In this document: positions 33,022 through 40,318 of the stretch, piece after piece | How the letters are laid out: each line of letters begins with the position of its first letter | Position numbering within the stretch: the first letter of the stretch is position 1 | From: Nocardioides speluncae | GTDB taxonomy: Bacteria > Actinomycetota > Actinomycetes > Propionibacteriales > Nocardioidaceae | DNA: 64,000 nt | Reading direction: 5' to 3' | NCBI RefSeq assembly: GCF_003121585.1 | Contig: NZ_QEOO01000007.1 | Span: 117,146-181,145, forward strand | Position numbers and translations under genes: made by a program | The notes under the pieces: generated by a model | What the model was told of the DNA's origin: nothing | Seen by the model: the letters and a program-made list of their open reading frames with translations, nothing else | Databases searched by the model: none

Positions 33022-34612
33022 GGCCCTGCCCACGTGTGCCTGGCTCGGCGACTGGCCGGGTGACTGGCTGGGCGACGCGGCAGTCGCGATCATGTGCATG
33101 CCCTGCCGCCGCAGCAGCGGCTCCTTCGTGCCAGCCGCCGACCTCGTGCTCGCCGAGCTGAGTGGCAACGAGGGTCACCACCCTGTCCATTGGCTCGCTG
33201 GGTGGTGTCGTCAACCGGCGCTGCGCTCGCGCCTTCGAGGGCAGGCGCGGCACCTGGTCGTGCTCTTCGACGACCTGGCTGTCGCCCGAAGCTGGATGCT
33301 CCCTGCCGTGTCGCCGGACCTCGATGCGTTGTGGCCTTCGATCCTGGAGGCGACGTCCCGGTTGTTCACCGGCAGCGTTGTGCCCGTCCGCGTCATGCGC
33401 TTTTCCGACTTCCTTGACCGACACGCAGCACGCAGTGGCTTCGAGCGCCTCGTCGCGACGCACACCAACGGCTTCCTGCAGGCACTGCGCGAACCGGACG
33501 GCGCGTTCAAGCGCGCGATGGAACACGAGCTTGCCCGCCGGCGCCGCTTCGCCCGCGAGACCAGCCAACCTGCCGATGTCGCGCACCTGCGACAACGTGC
33601 CGCCAGCCAGCTCGCCAACTACGCGGCCCAGGGCACCCTCCTGAAGCAGGCGAACGTCGGCGCCTACGTGGCCTGGACAGACCTGGAGGTCGAACTCATG
33701 GCGGCGGCCGATCCAGCATTCGCCGACCATGTCATCGACCTTCGGTACGCGCGTCCGCCCGCGAGCGACGACCGGCACCTCGTCGAGGCGATTCCGGACG
33801 ACTACCCGGAGTTGCGGGAAACCCTCGCCTTGTACCTGCGCGACCTCCCGACGACGCTCGGGGCCATCGTCCCCGGCCTCGCGGCCGACGTAACGCGTGC
33901 ACTGGGAAAGCTGCTCACGCCCGGCCTGGCAGCCGTCGGAGCACGAGAGCTCACCGCGCTCAATCACGTCCTGCCCGGTGGCGCCATCAATCGCGGACTC
34001 GCCGCCAAGCTGATCGGGGAGGCACTCGATCCGCGCGTGACCGGGTGGCGGCGCGAGACCACGATCAAGAAGCTGTGGTGCCAGTTGGCCAGCCGATACG
34101 ACGACGAGGTGCCTGCGCGCGAATGCCAGCGCCACCATCAGGTAGTTCGCGATCTCGTGGACCGTTTACCCGCGGGGGCAGGGACCGCGCTGGTGCTGGC
34201 CGGATCGCTGGTGGACGCGCCGGGCGGCATGTGGCACCCGTACCTTTCCGACATAGACGTGATGCCGCTGCACCACCAGCCACCGAACACGGCAACGGTC
34301 GAGGCGCTTGCCCAGGCATACGCCGCGACCCGCCGGCCGCCCTGGCTGTACCTGAACACCGGCGCTCGGGCCGGTGTCGCGGGCCTGACCCGCGACCCAA
34401 GCACGACCATGTTCGCAGTGGACCAGATCCACGATCTGACGGCCCACGAGTTCGGCTACCTCCTCGGCTGCGCCGAACGCACCAGATTCGTCGGTGGAGA
34501 CCGGGCCCCCTACGCCGCCTTCCTCGCAAAGGTCCACGCAGAACACCACCGCCGCCGTTCCGATCACGTCCAGCGCACGTCCAAGCGCACGCCCAGCGCA
34601 GCAGGACGGTGA
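33011..34612 (+). CDS. Unrecognised 533-residue protein with nucleotidyltransferase-like C-terminal domain
   Basis: I do not recognise the full-length family. Residues about 1-240 contain a Rossmann/HUP-like pattern (HLVVLFDDLAVARSWM, VVPVRVMRFSDFL) and a helical stretch ending in VGAYVAWTDLEVELM and FADHVIDLRYARP. The loose pattern of strands and helices recalls tRNA-dependent cyclodipeptide synthases, but no clear motif can be assigned. Residues about 250-380 are helical (GAINRGLAAKLIGEALDP, TTIKKLWCQLASRYDDEV). Residues about 390-520 hold a probable nucleotidyltransferase core, LVLAGSLVDAPGG then WHPYLSDIDVMPL (G-S ... D-x-D). The start overlaps folK by 11 bases, and the SDR gene follows 8 bases after the stop, so it is an integral cluster gene. 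It may join an amino acid, pterin or nucleotide; this is speculation. Confidence 0.75.
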   Translation: MHSEALPTCAWLGDWPGDWLGDAAVAIMCMPCRRSSGSFVPAADLVLAELSGNEGHHPVHWLAGWCRQPALRSRLRGQARHLVVLFDDLAVARSWMLPAVSPDLDALWPSILEATSRLFTGSVVPVRVMRFSDFLDRHAARSGFERLVATHTNGFLQALREPDGAFKRAMEHELARRRRFARETSQPADVAHLRQRAASQLANYAAQGTLLKQANVGAYVAWTDLEVELMAAADPAFADHVIDLRYARPPASDDRHLVEAIPDDYPELRETLALYLRDLPTTLGAIVPGLAADVTRALGKLLTPGLAAVGARELTALNHVLPGGAINRGLAAKLIGEALDPRVTGWRRETTIKKLWCQLASRYDDEVPARECQRHHQVVRDLVDRLPAGAGTALVLAGSLVDAPGGMWHPYLSDIDVMPLHHQPPNTATVEALAQAYAATRRPPWLYLNTGARAGVAGLTRDPSTTMFAVDQIHDLTAHEFGYLLGCAERTRFVGGDRAPYAAFLAKVHAEHHRRRSDHVQRTSKRTPSAAGR

Positions 34613-34619
34613 GCCGCTG

Positions 34620-35396
34620 ATGCCCCGCACCGCACTCATCACCGGAGCGTCCCGCCGCATCGGCGCCCACCTGGCCGAAACACTCGCCGCAGCCGGCTAC
34701 CGCCTGCACCTCCACACCGGGCACGACGCGAACGCGCTGCAGGATCTGGCGCGACGCCTGCGCCGTACCCACCACACGGAGGTGACCGCACACGTCGTGG
34801 ACCTCTCCGCCCCCGACCGGGTGGCCTGCTGGGTGAAGCGCCTGCGAGACGCGCCCAACAGACCACACCTCGTGGTCAACAACGCCTCCGCGTTCCCACC
34901 AGCCTCCCGCCTGACAACGGTCGAGGAAACGATCCGCATCCTGACCCTCCACGTGGTCGCACCGATCGCACTCACCACGACACTGGACCACCATCACGGC
35001 GATCACGTAGTCAACGTCATCGACGCCCGGGTCGACCTGTTCAGCGGCGAACGCCCCGCCTATGAGCTGGCCAAGCGCCTTCTTCGCGACTACACGCTGG
35101 CCGCCGCCCGGCAGCTCGCGCCACGCATCCGCGTCAACGCGCTGGCTCCCGGCCTCGTCCTGCCCGCCCTGGGCGACGACCGGGGGGACGGCGTCGACCA
35201 CCTGGCCAGCCTCGCCCGCGACCGGGCGCCGTTGGCCAGGCCAGCGTGCGTCGACGAGCTGGGCGCGGCGCTGCTGTTCCTCGACCGGGCCCTCAGCGTG
35301 ACCGGGCAGATCGTCTACGTCGATTCAGGGGAGCACCTCGGCCACCCGTGCCGACGAGACGTGAACGAAGAGGTGGACGTCAGCCCGATACCGTAA
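34620..35396 (+). CDS. Short-chain dehydrogenase, pteridine reductase-like (PTR1/FolM type)
   Basis: 258 residues. NADP-binding start TALITGASRRIGAHLAETLA, the LVVNNASAFPP segment (the NNAS-F pattern typical of PTR1-type pteridine reductases), a catalytic YxxxK in PAYELAKRLLRDYT, and VNALAPGLVLPA. PTR1/FolM enzymes reduce dihydropterins or biopterin to tetrahydro forms with NADPH. With FolE, FolB and FolK upstream, a pterin substrate is strongly suggested. The ATG at 34620 lies 8 bases after the previous stop. Alternative: a generic SDR, but context and motif both favour a pterin. Confidence 0.85.
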   Translation: MPRTALITGASRRIGAHLAETLAAAGYRLHLHTGHDANALQDLARRLRRTHHTEVTAHVVDLSAPDRVACWVKRLRDAPNRPHLVVNNASAFPPASRLTTVEETIRILTLHVVAPIALTTTLDHHHGDHVVNVIDARVDLFSGERPAYELAKRLLRDYTLAAARQLAPRIRVNALAPGLVLPALGDDRGDGVDHLASLARDRAPLARPACVDELGAALLFLDRALSVTGQIVYVDSGEHLGHPCRRDVNEEVDVSPIP

Positions 35397-35452
35397 GCCC
35401 ACCGCACCCGCACCAGCACCTGTTACAGCCAACGCATCAAGGGAGTTCGCAC

Positions 35453-37201
35453 GTGTCCGCCGACCTGGCGCAAGATCTAGAGCAGCGGATTGTCGCCGCT
35501 GTCCACGCGGCCTATGGCATCGAGATTACGGCCAAGGAGGCCGTCATCCGACCGGCTCAGCCGGGCCGACCCGGCGACTACCAGTGCAACGCGGCGATGC
35601 CGCTGGCCAAGCGCCTCGGCCGCCCCTCCCCGGAGGTCGGCGCGGCCATCGCGGACCGACTAGACCTGACCGGGCTCGCTGGCCGCCCAGAGGTCGCGGG
35701 TCCCGGGTTTCTCAACATCGTCTTCGACGCCGGCTACCTCGGCGACCATGTCGCGGCCCTGGCCGCCGATGAGCACCTCGGTGTGCCGCGTACCGAGCCG
35801 CGCCGGGTGGTGGTCGACTACTCCTCGCCGAACATGGCCAAGGAGATGCACGTCGGCCACCTGCGGTCCACGATCATCGGCGACGCGCTCGTCCGGATGC
35901 TGGAGGCGGTCGGCCACGAGGTCGTCCGGCAGAACCACCTGGGTGACTGGGGTACGCCGTTCGGGATGCTGGTCGAGCACCTGGTCGACGAGGGCTGGAC
36001 CGGCGGTGGCGGGCACACCGTCGCCGACCTGACCGCCTTCTACGCCGACGCCCGGCACAAGTTCGACACCGACGACGCCTTCGCCGACCGTTCCCGCAAG
36101 CGGGTTGTCGCCTTGCAGGCCGGCGACCCGACGACTCTCGCGCTCTGGGAGGAGCTGCTGGACGAGTCCAAGCGGCATATCGAGGCCGTCTACGAGCTGC
36201 TCGACGTCCGGCTGACGCCGGACGACTACCGCGGCGAGAGCTCGTACAACCCCCGGCTCGACGAGGTTGTCGCCGACCTCCAGCAGCGTGGCCTCGCCGT
36301 CGACAGCGATGGCGCGCTGTGCGTGTTCCCGCCCGGGTTCGCCGGTCGCGACGACGAACCGCTGCCGCTGATCATCCGCAAGAGCGGCGGCGGCTACGGC
36401 TACGACACCACCGACCTCGCGACGCTCCGCTACCGCACCCAGGAGCTCAAGGCCGACGACATCTTCTACGTCGTCGGCGCCCCGCAGGCCATGCACTTCG
36501 CGATGGTGTTCGCTGCAGGACGAGAAGCCGGCTGGGTGTCGGACGACTCACGGATCGAGCACGTCCCGTTCGGGTCGGTGCTCGGCAGCGACGGACGGAT
36601 GCTCCGCACCCGCGCCGGCGCCACCGTCAAGCTCACCGACCTGCTGACCGCAGCCGTCGACCGAGCCGCCGCAATCGTCGCCGAACGCGGGCAGATGGAC
36701 CCGCAGGAGCGGGCCGCTGTCGCGCGCGCGGTCGGCATCGGCGCGGTCAAGTACGCCGACCTGTCCAGCCAACGGGAGAAGGACTACACCTTCGACCTGG
36801 ACCGGATGCTGGCGATGGAGGGCAACACCGCGGTCTACCTCCAGTACGCCCACGCCCGCATCCGGTCGATGCTCCACAAGGCCGACCAGACACCCGACCA
36901 GACACCCGCTTCGGGAACGCCGGTGATCCTCGACGAGCCAGCAGAGCGGGCACTCGCACTCAAGCTCGCCCAGTACCCGGCCGCGGTCACCGCGGCGATC
37001 GAGGCCGTCGAACCACACCGGCTCTGCGGCTACCTCTACGAGCTCGCCGTGTTGTTCTCCACCTTCTACCAGCACTGCCCCGTGCTCACCGCACCAACCG
37101 CCGAGCTGCGCCAGTCACGGCTGGCCCTGAGCGAGCACACAGCCCGGGTCCTGGAGCGTGCCCTAGGGCTGCTCGGCATCGAAGCGCCGGACCGCATGTA
37201 G
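35453..37201 (+). CDS. argS: Arginyl-tRNA synthetase (complete, cluster-borne)
   Basis: 582 residues with all domains: N-terminal Add-1 domain (1-100), HIGH-type signature HVGHLRST near residue 135, catalytic Rossmann with NHLGDWGTPFGML and GYGYDTTDLA, the KMSK-equivalent GSVLGSDGRMLRTRAGATVK, and a DALR anticodon-binding domain with YLQYAHARIRSML and LFSTFYQHCPVL. It charges tRNA-Arg with arginine. GTG 35453 has a GGGAG site. It lies 56 bases after the SDR and 2 bases before the kinase gene, i.e. inside the pterin operon rather than in a housekeeping context. It is probably a second, pathway-dedicated ArgRS supplying Arg-tRNA or a resistant enzyme; whether another argS exists must be checked outside the window. 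Confidence 0.93.
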   Translation: MSADLAQDLEQRIVAAVHAAYGIEITAKEAVIRPAQPGRPGDYQCNAAMPLAKRLGRPSPEVGAAIADRLDLTGLAGRPEVAGPGFLNIVFDAGYLGDHVAALAADEHLGVPRTEPRRVVVDYSSPNMAKEMHVGHLRSTIIGDALVRMLEAVGHEVVRQNHLGDWGTPFGMLVEHLVDEGWTGGGGHTVADLTAFYADARHKFDTDDAFADRSRKRVVALQAGDPTTLALWEELLDESKRHIEAVYELLDVRLTPDDYRGESSYNPRLDEVVADLQQRGLAVDSDGALCVFPPGFAGRDDEPLPLIIRKSGGGYGYDTTDLATLRYRTQELKADDIFYVVGAPQAMHFAMVFAAGREAGWVSDDSRIEHVPFGSVLGSDGRMLRTRAGATVKLTDLLTAAVDRAAAIVAERGQMDPQERAAVARAVGIGAVKYADLSSQREKDYTFDLDRMLAMEGNTAVYLQYAHARIRSMLHKADQTPDQTPASGTPVILDEPAERALALKLAQYPAAVTAAIEAVEPHRLCGYLYELAVLFSTFYQHCPVLTAPTAELRQSRLALSEHTARVLERALGLLGIEAPDRM

Positions 37202-37203
37202 GT

Positions 37204-37992
37204 ATGGAGCGACCAGTGACAACCGGCCCGACGGCGCGAGGCATCCTGCCTTCACCGGACATGATGTCGGGTGCCGCGCTACCCACGACGAAGGTCTCCT
37301 TGTCTGGTCTGGCGCGCTACCTGCGGCTCGCAGCCGGAGACGTCGGCGACCGCCGTTTCGTTCTCGGGATCGCTGGGCCGCCAGGCGCCGGCAAGTCGAC
37401 GCTGTCGGTGCTGGTTCGAGACGAGATCAACCGGCAGGCAGGGACGGGGTTGGCCGAGGTCGCCCCGATGGACGGGTTCCACCTGCGCAACGAGCAGCTG
37501 GATGCGGCCGGCATGAGAGCGCGCAAGGGCGAGCCCGACACCTTCGACGCCGCCGCCTACGCGACCCTGCTCGGCCAGGCCCGCAACTGGTTGGGGCTGG
37601 TCCCATGGCCGGCGTACGACCGCGACCTGCACGATCCGGTGCCCGGCGGTCTCAGCATCGACGAGAACGTCCGCATCGTGGTGACCGAGGGCAACTACCT
37701 GCTCTTGGCCTCCGAGCCGTGGGCGCAGGTACGCGGGCTGCTGGATGCCGCTTGGTACCTCGACGCCGACCTCGAGACCGTGCGGGCACGGCTGCTTGAG
37801 CGACAGATCCAGGGCGGCAAGACCTCAGCGGAGGTGGTGGCCAAGGTCGAGTCGAGCGACCTGCCCAATGCGCACCTGGTGGCAGGGTCGCGATCTCGCG
37901 CCGGCCGCGTCCTTACCGCTATCGAGGGCGGCTATCGCGTCGGGCCAGCCGAGGCGACGGCGTCGATCCAGGCGCGGGTGCCCAACTGCTGA
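37204..37992 (+). CDS. P-loop nucleoside/nucleotide kinase family protein (uridine kinase-like)
   Basis: 262 residues. Walker A GIAGPPGAGKSTLSV near residue 60; substrate segment VAPMDGFHLRNEQLDAAGM; KGEPDTFDAAAY; VPWPAYDRDLHDPVP; Walker-B-like VVTEGNYLLL. This is the FrcK/YggC-like branch of the PRK/uridine kinase/PanK superfamily, whose substrates include sugars, nucleosides and pantothenate. The start is 2 bases after the argS stop. The 3' end overlaps the convergent PfkB gene by 61 bases. In the pathway it could phosphorylate a pterin side chain, sugar or nucleoside intermediate; the actual substrate is unknown. Confidence 0.88.
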   Translation: MERPVTTGPTARGILPSPDMMSGAALPTTKVSLSGLARYLRLAAGDVGDRRFVLGIAGPPGAGKSTLSVLVRDEINRQAGTGLAEVAPMDGFHLRNEQLDAAGMRARKGEPDTFDAAAYATLLGQARNWLGLVPWPAYDRDLHDPVPGGLSIDENVRIVVTEGNYLLLASEPWAQVRGLLDAAWYLDADLETVRARLLERQIQGGKTSAEVVAKVESSDLPNAHLVAGSRSRAGRVLTAIEGGYRVGPAEATASIQARVPNC

Positions 37993-38894
37993 CACGACAG
38001 CGCGGCGATGTGTGCCGCCGCACGAAGTGACTGCTCGAAGTCCCTTCCGGTCTGGAGCATGAAGTGACAGAACGCGCCGTGCAGGATGTCGCCCGCGCCA
38101 AGGGTGTCGACCGCAGCAACGGGCTCGACCGGAACGGCGCCGAGGACACCGGCAGACAGGTAGCGGATCGGCCCATGGCCGCCGGTCATGGCGGCGTGGC
38201 GCACCCCGTACTCCTCTAAGCGCCGGAGCCTGGCAGTGACGCCGGCCGATGTCGCTGGCGGCCGCCAGCCGGCAGAGCAGATCGCGATGTCGGCCAGCGG
38301 CAGCAACGCGTCGTGGGACTCCCGCCAGCGTCCACAGTCAAGGACGACGATGGCGCCCGCCGCCTTGGCGCGAGTGACCACCGGCACCGACAGCGTCGGG
38401 TAGTGGCCGTCGGCCAGGACGATCCGCGCCGTGGGGTGACTGGGTGCGGCATGGGCTGTGGCATGGGCTGTGGCATGGGCTGTGGCATGGGCTGTGGCAT
38501 GGTCGGGTGGCGGTGGGCGCAGGGTTCCGTCGAGCGAGACCACGGTTCGGCTGCTGCCCTGGCTGGCGACCACTACTGAGGACACCGGAGGCCGATCCAT
38601 GCTGTCCGGCATCGCATCGACGACACTCACCTGATGCGCCGCGAGGTCGGCCTTGATGATGTCGGCGACCTGGTGGCCTCCCACCACGGTGTGTAGCTCG
38701 GTGGGCGCCGCCGACAATGCCGCGAACGCCACCGCGGCGTTGGCGGCCGGCCCTCCGGCTCCGATGAAGGTCGAGCTCGCCTTGGTCTTGGTGTCCTCCC
38801 CGGGATACCGGTCGACCAGCTGTGCGACATCCAGCGTGGTCAAACCGACAAACAGGCCCGCTACCGAGTAGCCCCCCATCGCACGTCCGCTCAT
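37932..38894 (-). CDS. PfkB-family carbohydrate kinase
   Basis: 320 residues. Ribokinase-like fold: N-terminal GLFVGLTTLDVAQLVDRYPG, FIGAGGPAANAAVAFAAL, then the ATP/catalytic motif AAVDTLGAGDILHGAFCHF near residue 265 with the catalytic Asp. The middle contains a low-complexity ATAH repeat encoded by a 12-base tandem repeat (38449-38502), probably a surface loop. It starts in a 4-base overlap with the regulator gene and is co-transcribed with it, facing the fol/argS genes. It probably phosphorylates a sugar or nucleoside of the same pathway. Confidence 0.88.
   Translation of the reverse strand: MSGRAMGGYSVAGLFVGLTTLDVAQLVDRYPGEDTKTKASSTFIGAGGPAANAAVAFAALSAAPTELHTVVGGHQVADIIKADLAAHQVSVVDAMPDSMDRPPVSSVVVASQGSSRTVVSLDGTLRPPPPDHATAHATAHATAHATAHAAPSHPTARIVLADGHYPTLSVPVVTRAKAAGAIVVLDCGRWRESHDALLPLADIAICSAGWRPPATSAGVTARLRRLEEYGVRHAAMTGGHGPIRYLSAGVLGAVPVEPVAAVDTLGAGDILHGAFCHFMLQTGRDFEQSLRAAAHIAALSCQQLGTRAWIDAVASAGPTR
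38449..38502 (-). repeat. 12-base tandem repeat inside the PfkB gene
   Basis: GCATGGGCTGTG occurs four times in tandem (38449-38496), followed by a half copy. Read on the minus strand it encodes repeats of the tetrapeptide ATAH. The unit is a multiple of three, so copy-number change would keep the frame and alter loop length. The copies are identical, which suggests recent expansion. Confidence 0.85.
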
Positions 38895-39943
38895 TGCACG
38901 TCCTCAGTGCCGGCCGGGCCATGGCAGATTCGGAGCAGTCGAGCGGTCTGGTCGGAGTACGCGCCGACCTCGACGATGGCGACGAAGTCGCGGTCATCGA
39001 CCTGGTCGTGAAGTCGCTGCCAGTGATTCGCGAGGTACCAGGCGGCCCCGGAGGTCCCCCACGGGCCAAGGCCGGCGCACAGGAACCATCGTCGACCGGG
39101 CACATTGACCGGATCGGGGCGACTCCGCACGATCAACCCGATGTTGGTGTCCTCGGTCGATCGGTAGATGCTTGCGTCGGCGAGCTCGACGTACTCCAGA
39201 AAACGGGACTCATCCGTCTCGTCGCGGATCTGGAAGAGCGGCTGGATTGCCTGGCGCAAGTACAGGTGTGTGCAGTCGTTGCTGCTCAGCCCAAAGGACA
39301 CCATCGAGCGTCCGCACCGTTCGACCGCGTCAAGGTCGGTCATCATCTCCACCGAGGTCTGCAACCTGCGCTCCAGCAGTGAGGAGACGTACAGCAGCGC
39401 CCGCACATCGTTCTCGGCCACCGCGACCGGCACGTCGATCCGATGCGGAGCGCCAAACGACGTGCTCCCCTTCTCGTAGTACAGCTGTTGCTGCATCCCC
39501 GCCTCGACCAAGGCCGTCTGCGCGGCCGCAGCCAAGACGAACGTCGGGTACACCAGCGCGGCCCCACCGTCGGCGATCTCAGCGCCCACGAACGCCCGCA
39601 GCCCATCGACCGACGGCGCATCGGCGGCAAGACCTGACCCTGGCCCCATGCCCCGGGCTGCGACGCGCCCGGGTCCGACGCGATGGCCCGAGGGCGCGGC
39701 GAACAGGTCGGATGCGGTCCACCCGGGGAACATCGCCTCCAGCACGATGCAATGAGCGGGGTAAGGCAGGCCCTTGATCCCGCCGGCTAACCAGCGGTGG
39801 AGATGCGCGCGCCCGGGCGCGGTCCCAACCAGCGACCCGTCAACAGTCGCGGCGGCTCGGTCGTACTCACGGGCGAAGATCGAGTGCGACTGCCAGTGAC
39901 GTTCGCGCACCAGTTGGTCCAGCAGGGTGCTGCTGGTCGCCAT
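38891..39943 (-). CDS. Large HTH regulator with C-terminal sensor-like domain (cluster regulator)
   Basis: 350 residues. Residues 1-85 form an XRE-like DNA-binding region of a type seen in actinobacterial regulators (GRAHLHRWLAGGIKGLPYPA, VLEAMFPGWTASDLF). The remainder has an alpha/beta sensor pattern: LVYPTFVLAAAAQ, AVAENDVRALLYVSSLLERR, SMVSFGLSSNDCTHLYL, LCAGLGPWGTSGAAWYLANH. The last block recurs in several Streptomyces-type regulators I remember but cannot name precisely. It starts the short operon with pfkB. Two GAGACGAG repeats lie about 70 bases upstream. It probably controls the facing fol/argS operon in response to a small molecule. Confidence 0.7.
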   Translation of the reverse strand: MATSSTLLDQLVRERHWQSHSIFAREYDRAAATVDGSLVGTAPGRAHLHRWLAGGIKGLPYPAHCIVLEAMFPGWTASDLFAAPSGHRVGPGRVAARGMGPGSGLAADAPSVDGLRAFVGAEIADGGAALVYPTFVLAAAAQTALVEAGMQQQLYYEKGSTSFGAPHRIDVPVAVAENDVRALLYVSSLLERRLQTSVEMMTDLDAVERCGRSMVSFGLSSNDCTHLYLRQAIQPLFQIRDETDESRFLEYVELADASIYRSTEDTNIGLIVRSRPDPVNVPGRRWFLCAGLGPWGTSGAAWYLANHWQRLHDQVDDRDFVAIVEVGAYSDQTARLLRICHGPAGTEDVQ

Positions 39944-40318
39944 GATCGGATCCCCCTGGTTCGGCCGAGCCTGCTCGTCGGTGCCGGAGTGCGCAGAACC
40001 TACCAGAGATGAGACGAGAAGAGACGAGGCTGCGCAAGCAGCGGGAGGCAGTCACTTCGCCGTTTTGGCGAGCGTGCTGAGACTGCCGGAGGGTTAGCAA
40101 GCTCCTTCGACCGGCCATGTGAGCCCGTCGCCGCAAAATCACGGCCATTCGCTACGCCCGGGCGCGCACCTCGCGGCGTTGCGTCACTTGCTGGACGAGC
40201 GAGTAGAGCGTCGCTCCGGCGCCTTGCGATGTGCGCACCCGGACGTCGCGAACGCGGCGCTTTGGCGGCGACGGGCAACTAGACTCGAAGCGACATCCGA
40301 CGACCTAAGCGACGTGAC
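39944..40318. other. Intergenic region between the regulator and the sulfotransferase
   Basis: 375 bases without a convincing gene. GAGACGAG occurs twice with exact 10-base periodicity (40011-40018 and 40021-40028), i.e. on the same helix face, a candidate operator. A weak ORF (40119-40322, plus) overlaps the next start by GTGA but resembles nothing known. Promoters for both flanking genes should lie here. Confidence 0.5.

Noticed and set aside
38449..38502. Short tandem repeat considered as a CRISPR-like array
   Set aside because: Units are 12 bases with no spacers and lie in frame inside a gene; no cas genes in the window.
38444..38656. Plus-strand frame with an RHGLWHG-type repeat
   Set aside because: The repeat is only the 12-base VNTR of the PfkB gene read on the wrong strand.
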